Below, in pieces: positions 59,063 through 64,000 of a DNA stretch of 64,000 nucleotides (positions within the stretch are counted from its first letter, which is position 1; every line of letters starts with the position of its first letter). The position numbers were made by a program, and so were the translations under genes. Source of the DNA: Polyangium jinanense (GTDB lineage Bacteria > Myxococcota > Polyangia > Polyangiales > Polyangiaceae); NCBI RefSeq assembly GCF_028435365.1, contig NZ_JAGTJJ010000002.1, positions 1-64,000 of the forward strand. The letters run 5' to 3'. The notes beneath the pieces are model-generated. The model worked only from the letters and a program-made list of their open reading frames with translations. It was not told the origin of the DNA and did no database searches.

Positions 59063-59949
59063 GTCTTCTCCCTCGCCGAATCCCGCTCGGCGGATGGTTA
59101 CGACTATGCCTTTGGAGGCGGGCGGGTCAAGCGAATAAAGTGGCAGGACGGTCCTTTCGTTCATTTTTTGGTTCGGCTCGCGCGCGCCTCCCAGGTTTTG
59201 CCTCCACCGCCGCCCGGTAGCGCCGGACGTTTACCGGACCGACCGACCGCTCGAAATCCCTCACGAGGCCGCGAGAAGCTTGCATTGTCCAGCCAGCGCT
59301 CTCGTTTGGCGCGCGCGGGCTGCCAGTCGATCCAGGCTTTGCGACCCGGGCTTTGCCGTGCACGCTGCCATGTCCTTCCGGATTGGGGGCGGGTCTCTCC
59401 CTAAAGACCGACCCGACGTCGCTTCATTGCTGCTCCTTCTCTGCGCAGGCCACGCCCGGCGGTGACACCGGGATAGCCACTGGGACGAGCTCGAGTCGCT
59501 TGCCGGTTCGATGAGGCATGCCGCGCGACGCGTCCGCGACGATTTGTGTCCGGCTCGCGCGCGCGCCCGCCGAGGCCCGCGCGGCGATAGCGTCGCCGAA
59601 GGGCCCCATCACACCGCGTTGTGCGCCGCAAAGCCTCGGGGACGATGCGCCACGAAACCGACGAGGAGCAGGCGCCCGGGACTTCGGCGCTCCGGCGCGG
59701 CTCGTTCTCGCACTCATATAATAAGGAGAGGAGGCGCGCCGCGGCAGCCTTCCGGCCGTGCAGCGACGGCCCTCACGAAGCAAGCCCGGCGCGCGGGCGC
59801 GCGTTGTCCTCTTTTCGAGGAGCCCGCCTCCGCCGAAGTCGCGGATGATGCGGCGATCGAGATGAAGAGGAGATGAAGACGAGATGTAGAGAGATGAAGA
59901 GGCGCGCGTTTCGACGCGGGAGCGCCCTCCGAGGGAGGGCGCGTCGATG
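59063..59949. other. Gene-poor stretch with a purine-rich repeat and hairpin
   Basis: No coding gene is recognised in this 887-bp gap. It has a purine-rich direct repeat of GATGAAGA-like units (about 59861-59901, top strand) and a 9-bp perfect hairpin (59922-59942, arms GCGCCCTCC/GGAGGGCGC) just after the end of the sugar dehydrogenase gene on the minus strand. Confidence 0.5.
59922..59942 (-). terminator. Hairpin terminator after the sugar dehydrogenase gene
   Basis: A 9-bp perfect stem with a 3-nt loop (GAG), extended by an outer TCGAC/GTCGA pair interrupted by a bulge. It lies 7 bp beyond the stop codon at 59950 on the minus strand. Confidence 0.6.
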
Positions 59950-61320
59950 TCACTCCGGGTCGATGCGGTACAGCTTGCCGGGTGTCCCGCCCTGGCTGTT
60001 GTCCACGATGACGTAGAGCTCGCCCGCGGTGTCCTCGCCGAACGAAGTGATGCCCGCGCTCAGCGATGTGCTTTCGAGATCGGCCGTGATCTCCCCCTCG
60101 GCGATGACGTTGCCCTTCGACCACGCGAGCGTGTAGAAGCGCTTCGAGCAATAGTCGGCGTAGAGGTACGTCCCGACGAGCCCCGGGATCTTCGACCCGC
60201 GGTAGACGTATCCGCCCGTCACCGAGCAGTCGTTGAAGCCGCTTGCATGCACATACTCCGTGACCGGCAAGGTGAGGCCCGCCATGTCGCAGCCGCTTGC
60301 CGGGTCGTAGCAGAGCGTTCCTTCCATGGTGTTCCAGCCATAGTTTTTGTTGCCTTCCCCGGGCGGCTCGACGTTGATTTCTTCGACCACGTTCTGGCCG
60401 ACGTCGGCGATGTAGAGATCGCCGGTGCATCGATCGAAGCTGAAGCGCCAGGGGTTGCGCAGGCCCCAGTCCCAGATGTCCTTGTCGCCGTTCTGGAGGT
60501 TTCCCGGCGGAGGCGTCGGGTACTTATCGACGTCGATGCGGAGGACCTTGCCGAGCTTGGCGTTGATGTCCTGCCCGTTCTGGTCCGGATCGCCGCCGCC
60601 GCCGCCGTCGCCCGTGCCCACGTAGAGGTAACCGTCGGGCCCGAACGCGAGCATGCCGCCGTTGTGGTTGCTGTAGCCCGGATGCGGGATGGTGAGAATG
60701 ACCTTGCCCGAACCCTGGACCGCCGTGTCGGGCGAGGCGCCGCGAGCGTACTCGGCGATGGCGATCGCGCCGTTCGGGTTCGCCTTCTGCGTGTAGTAGA
60801 CGAAGAATCGGCCATTTTCGGCGTAGTTCGGGTGGAACGCGAGGCCGAGCAAGCCGCGCTCATTGGCCGCCCCCTCGACGATCGCGCTGATGTCGAGGAA
60901 GGGCTCCGGCACGAGATTGCCGCCGTTCACGATGCGGATGCGGCCCGGCTTCTCCAGCAAGAAGAGGCGGTTCGTATCGCCCGGCGCGCCCGTCACGTAG
61001 GTGGGCCGGTCGAGGCCCGTCACGAGCTCGGTCAGCACGAGCTTGGGCAAGGCTTCGGCCGTGCCGGGCGCGCATACCTGCATGCCGCCGCCACTGCCAC
61101 CCGCGCCGCCCGCGCCGCCCGCGCCACCTGCGCCGCCTGCGCCGCCTGCGCCGCCCATTCCGCCGGTGCCGCCCACGCCCCCGTCACCACCGGTGCCGCC
61201 GGTGCCGCCGCTACCGCCCTTTCCATCGTCGCCGCAGCCGACGGTCGACAGCGCGCTGGTGGCCGTGCCGACGAAGAAGAGAAATGCCAACCTGGTCCCG
61301 TTCGACTTCAAGAAATCCAT
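59950..61320 (-). CDS. PQQ-dependent sugar dehydrogenase-type lipoprotein with Gly-rich linker
   Basis: The 456-residue protein starts at ATG 61320. Lipobox LSTVGC (Cys29) precedes a Gly-Gly-x linker (about 31-80). The rest fits the glucose/sorbosone dehydrogenase (GSDH) six-bladed propeller: RLFLLEKPGRIRI, ERGLLGLAFHPNY, YSNHNGGMLAFGPDGYLYVG, GDGGGGGDPDQNGQD, GLRNPWRFSFD and NYGWNTMEG, which carry the calcium, PQQ and His residues of the family. The lipid anchor and linker are features of this lineage. Probable location is the outer membrane or cell surface; the substrate is unknown. Confidence 0.85.
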   Translation of the reverse strand: MDFLKSNGTRLAFLFFVGTATSALSTVGCGDDGKGGSGGTGGTGGDGGVGGTGGMGGAGGAGGAGGAGGAGGAGGSGGGMQVCAPGTAEALPKLVLTELVTGLDRPTYVTGAPGDTNRLFLLEKPGRIRIVNGGNLVPEPFLDISAIVEGAANERGLLGLAFHPNYAENGRFFVYYTQKANPNGAIAIAEYARGASPDTAVQGSGKVILTIPHPGYSNHNGGMLAFGPDGYLYVGTGDGGGGGDPDQNGQDINAKLGKVLRIDVDKYPTPPPGNLQNGDKDIWDWGLRNPWRFSFDRCTGDLYIADVGQNVVEEINVEPPGEGNKNYGWNTMEGTLCYDPASGCDMAGLTLPVTEYVHASGFNDCSVTGGYVYRGSKIPGLVGTYLYADYCSKRFYTLAWSKGNVIAEGEITADLESTSLSAGITSFGEDTAGELYVIVDNSQGGTPGKLYRIDPE

Positions 61321-61504
61321 GTCCGCAACGTACGCGGATCCACCCACGACGTCGATCCCCTCGCTGGAAATGGCCGGCGGACGGCCCGTGCGTGATCGGC
61401 CTCGCGGAGCGACCATCGGGGCGAAACATTGCGACGTCGTGGTGGATGACTACCTTTCGCCTCGACTGGTCCTTCACCCGCACATCATCCAGGGAGTGAA
61501 CAGC

Positions 61505-62266
61505 ATGAACTCGTGGGACTACAGGGGGCAAACGTGGGGCGCGCAGAGCCTCACCCGCGGCGAGAACCGCGTGGCTTTCCTGAAACGCGTCTACGGCCTC
61601 TTCACGGCGAGCATCGCGTTTTCCGCCGTCGGCGCGCTTGTGGCCCTCCGCGGCGGTCTTTCCGCGTCGCAAGCGTTCGTCAGCGTCGGCGGTTCACGCG
61701 TGGCCGTTCCGCCGCTCGTGGCGTTCTTCGGACAGCACTACATCATCGGCATGCTCGTGATGCTCGGCGCCGTGTTCGGCGCTTCGATGGTGCGTCACGT
61801 GAAGGGCCTCAACGTCGTCGCGCTTTTTGGTATGGCGACCGTGATCGGCGTGGTGATCGCGCCGTCGTTGTTCTACGCGACGCTCGCCGCGGGGATCGGC
61901 AAGACGCTCTCGTCGTCGCCCATTCGCGACGCGTTCTTGCTCTCCGTCGGTGGTTTCGGCGGGCTCACAGCGTACGCGCTCACCACGAAGAAAGATTTTT
62001 CGTTCCTCGGCGGCGCGCTCACGATGGGCCTCTTCGTGGTCATCGGCGCTGGCCTGCTGAACATCTTTCTGGGCAGCGCGGTTTTCGGCCTTGCCATCGC
62101 GAGCGTGTCCGTCCTGCTCTTCGGCGCATACGTCCTCTACGATACGTCGCGCCTGCTCCAGGCTGGAGAAGACGACGCGGTGGGCGCCGCGATCCAGCTC
62201 TATATGAACTTCCTGAACATCTTCCTCGCGCTCTTGCGCATCCTCTCGTCGCGCCGCGAAGATTGA
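61505..62266 (+). CDS. Bax inhibitor-1/YccA family membrane protein
   Basis: The 253-residue protein starts at ATG 61505 with AGGGAG upstream. It has about seven membrane segments (for example VYGLFTASIAFSAVGALVAL, IIGMLVMLGAVFGASMV, ALTMGLFVVIGAGLLNIFL, FGLAIASVSVLLFGAYVLYD) and the family's DTSRLLQ and AIQLYMNFLNIFLALLRIL motifs. Members are TMBIM-type calcium-leak or stress proteins that interact with FtsH in other bacteria. Divergent from the sugar dehydrogenase gene. Confidence 0.88.
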   Translation: MNSWDYRGQTWGAQSLTRGENRVAFLKRVYGLFTASIAFSAVGALVALRGGLSASQAFVSVGGSRVAVPPLVAFFGQHYIIGMLVMLGAVFGASMVRHVKGLNVVALFGMATVIGVVIAPSLFYATLAAGIGKTLSSSPIRDAFLLSVGGFGGLTAYALTTKKDFSFLGGALTMGLFVVIGAGLLNIFLGSAVFGLAIASVSVLLFGAYVLYDTSRLLQAGEDDAVGAAIQLYMNFLNIFLALLRILSSRRED

Positions 62267-62294
62267 CGCGCGGCAGGAGACGCGCGAAGCACCT

Positions 62295-62322
62295 CGGCGC
62301 CCGCGCCCCTTCGCGGGCGCCG
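62295..62322 (+). terminator. 11-bp perfect hairpin ahead of the lipoprotein gene
   Basis: Arms CGGCGCCCGCG and CGCGGGCGCCG form a perfect stem with a 6-nt loop. It ends 8 nt before the ATG at 62331 and can terminate the upstream gene or hide the ribosome-binding site of the next. No T-run follows. Confidence 0.6.
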
Positions 62323-62330
62323 AATCCCCG

Positions 62331-62918
62331 ATGCGACACTGCGTTTCCACGGCCCTCTCCTTGATCGCCTGCCTTTCCCTCGTCGCTTGTGAAAAGAGCG
62401 GCAGCGAGGGAGGCGCGCCGCCCGCTCCCTCCATCGCCCCCGCGACAACCGTTCCGTCCGGAAAAACCGCCGAGGTCGCGCCGAGCGCCGCGCCGAGCCC
62501 GAGCGCTTCCGCGGCTCTGCCCGCCGAGCCGCCGGGGCTCGTGGGGACGTGGGAAGGCAAGTACGACGCAAAGAAGGGCGAGGTCGAGATGCCGCCCAAA
62601 GTGAAGGACAAAGTCCGCACGAAGGACGACGGCAAGGTGGCGGTGGGTCCGGGGACGCTCACGCTCACCATCGGCCCGGACGGCGAGCTGAAAGGAAAAA
62701 CCTCGGGCGCGCTCGGCGCCGCGGCGCTCAGCGGCAAAGTCGAGGGTGACGAGGTGCGCGCGACGTTTTTTCCGGAAGATGCGCTTTCCAAAGAAGCGAT
62801 GTTCGGCATCGTCCAGGGCAAGCGCAAAGACGACAAGATCGTCGGCCGCATCCGTGTGGCGAGCGGGGATGCGTCGATCGTGCGCGAGGCCGAAATCGAG
62901 CTGAAGAAGAAGGACTAA
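62331..62918 (+). CDS. Predicted lipoprotein
   Basis: The 195-residue protein has the lipobox LSLVAC (Cys20), a Pro/Ser/Ala-rich linker to about residue 70, and a small C-terminal domain (LVGTWEGKYDAKKGEVEMP, then strands KVAVGPGTLTLTIGPDGEL, DKIVGRIRVASG) resembling lipocalin-like or beta-barrel folds. No family name can be given. A hairpin lies directly before the start. It converges with the HD-GYP gene, 13 bp apart. Confidence 0.7.
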   Translation: MRHCVSTALSLIACLSLVACEKSGSEGGAPPAPSIAPATTVPSGKTAEVAPSAAPSPSASAALPAEPPGLVGTWEGKYDAKKGEVEMPPKVKDKVRTKDDGKVAVGPGTLTLTIGPDGELKGKTSGALGAAALSGKVEGDEVRATFFPEDALSKEAMFGIVQGKRKDDKIVGRIRVASGDASIVREAEIELKKKD

Positions 62919-62931
62919 CCGCGCAATTGCG

Positions 62932-64000
62932 TCATCGCGAAGACGCCACGAGGGCCGAGTGCGGCGCGCCGGGCTGTTCGAGCACGGTCCACACTCTCGC
63001 TTCGATGAAGACGCGCACGAGATCGGCGTCGACGTGCTGGTCTTTGACTTCGAGGCCGAGGATGTCGAGCGCGCGGTCGACGGGGACGGCTTTTTTGTAG
63101 GGCCTGTCGCTCGCGGTGAGCGCGTCGAAGATGTCGCTGACGCTCATCATCTTGGATTGCAGCGGGATTTCCTCGGCGCGCAGCCGATGCGGATAACCCG
63201 TGCCGTTCAAGCGTTCGTGATGCGAGCCCGCGATGACGGCGACGCGTCGGAACTGTTTGCCCCAGGGGATCTGCGAAAGGAACTGGTAGGTGTGGACCAC
63301 GTGGTTGCGGATTTCTTCGATCTCCGCGGGCGTGAGCGATCCACGCGCCACCGACAAACACGCGACTTCTTCGGAGCGAAGGAGCGGCACGACGTCACCC
63401 GAGAAGTCGGTGAACGTCTCGCGCGCGATGGCCTCGATGCGCGCGAAATCGCCGCCTTTGAGGACCGAGGGCTCGTTCGCCGCGACGATCGCGGCATACG
63501 CGGCTTCGAGCTCGGCCTTGCGCGACGATAACTCCTGATCGAGCGCGACGAGCTCGTCGGCGCGCGCGCCGCGTTGCACGAGCCGGAGCTTGCGTTCGAG
63601 GATCTCCACCTCGTACGAGCGCGATGCGATCTCGATACGATGACGGATGATGGCGAGCTCGTGCGGATAGAGCTTCTTCGCCTTCACGAGGACCTGCTCG
63701 CGCACGCCGATCTTGCCGAAATCGTGGAGCAGCGACGCGTACTCGAGCTCGCGCAGATCGTCCTTCGTCCATGTGACGCCGCGATAGGGGCCGGCCGTGT
63801 CGCGCTCGAGCGCGCGCGCGAGGCCCACCGTGAGGAGCGCGACCCGGCGCGAGTGACCACTCGTCGTGGGATCGCGCTGCTCGATGGCCTCGACGCTGGC
63901 GCGGACGAACCCTTCGAGCATGTGATGGATCTCGGTATAAAGAACCGCGTTCTCCAGCGCGATGCCGGCTTGTGATCCGAGCGTACCGACGAGCTCTTCG
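62932..64000 (-). CDS. GAF/HD-GYP protein, C-terminal part (gene runs off the window)
   Basis: The reading frame continues to the window edge, so the N-terminus is missing. The first visible residues (EELVGTLGSQAGIALENAV) look like the end of a GAF domain. The HD-GYP phosphodiesterase domain follows: SGHSRRVALL, LLHDFGKIGV with the HD metal ligands, and HHERLNGTGYP with the GYP-type end. HD-GYP proteins hydrolyse c-di-GMP (RpfG-type). Between them lies a helical insert of about 80 residues. It converges with the lipoprotein gene. Confidence 0.85.
   Translation of the reverse strand, partial: EELVGTLGSQAGIALENAVLYTEIHHMLEGFVRASVEAIEQRDPTTSGHSRRVALLTVGLARALERDTAGPYRGVTWTKDDLRELEYASLLHDFGKIGVREQVLVKAKKLYPHELAIIRHRIEIASRSYEVEILERKLRLVQRGARADELVALDQELSSRKAELEAAYAAIVAANEPSVLKGGDFARIEAIARETFTDFSGDVVPLLRSEEVACLSVARGSLTPAEIEEIRNHVVHTYQFLSQIPWGKQFRRVAVIAGSHHERLNGTGYPHRLRAEEIPLQSKMMSVSDIFDALTASDRPYKKAVPVDRALDILGLEVKDQHVDADLVRVFIEARVWTVLEQPGAPHSALVASSR

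Overview
The window reads as chromosomal DNA of a myxobacterium, most likely from the Sorangium/Polyangium side of the group. This is inferred from very high GC, dense coding, ten predicted lipoproteins (five with long Gly-Gly-x linkers and Cys-rich or MopE-like calcium-type domains), a Ser/Thr kinase with a Pro-rich tail, choice-of-anchor-L-like proteins and an AT-hook/Lys-Ala-rich DNA-binding protein. No species call is possible from the sequence alone.

Layout. 1-2.0 kb: a TIGR02996-type protein and a 43-bp tandem repeat array. 2.1-7.7 kb: fused shikimate kinase/3-dehydroquinate synthase, a lipoprotein, an exported protein, then zapA-bioF-bioD as an overlapping operon. Three parS-like ParB sites (4558, 5259, 7208) and a 237-bp palindromic element lie here. 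7.7-13.2 kb (minus strand): two paralogous outer-membrane proteins, a lone ABC ATPase and a Ser/Thr kinase. 13.3-18.9 kb: a non-coding stretch with degenerate DnaA boxes, followed by dnaN-recF-gyrB. This is the classical origin neighbourhood, although dnaA and parAB are not in the window.

18.9-33.5 kb: a small lipoprotein, an FG-GAP/CARDB-like lipoprotein, clpB, serS, a GYF_2 membrane protein, tRNA-Gln(UUG), an ECF sigma factor with a translationally coupled membrane protein, two sensor histidine kinases and an Fe-S oxidoreductase. 33.6-37.3 kb: rho, acylphosphatase and a TPR-like membrane protein.

37.4-49.6 kb (minus strand): one long ribosomal cluster, rplV-rpsC-rplP-rpmC-rpsQ-rplN-rplX-rplE-rpsN-rpsH-rplF-rplR-rpsE-rpmD-rplO-secY-adk-infA-rpmJ-rpsM-rpsK-rpsD-rpoA-rplQ. 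It lacks the first half of the S10 operon (rpsJ to rpsS) and has a terminator-like hairpin between rpsD and rpoA. 50.1-64.0 kb: accessory surface region with three Gly-rich lipoproteins (two paralogous), a SUMF1-like lipoprotein, an Asp-box lipoprotein, an AT-hook protein, a PQQ-type sugar dehydrogenase lipoprotein, a Bax-inhibitor-1 membrane protein, another lipoprotein and the 3' part of a GAF/HD-GYP protein.

The core genes serve replication initiation and segregation, translation, transcription termination and protein quality control. The accessory genes mostly encode cell-surface proteins and signal-sensing proteins. The most notable features are the parS cluster beside a putative oriC, the parS site inside bioD, the large palindromic element, the split S10 operon, and the recurring Gly-rich-linker lipoprotein architecture.
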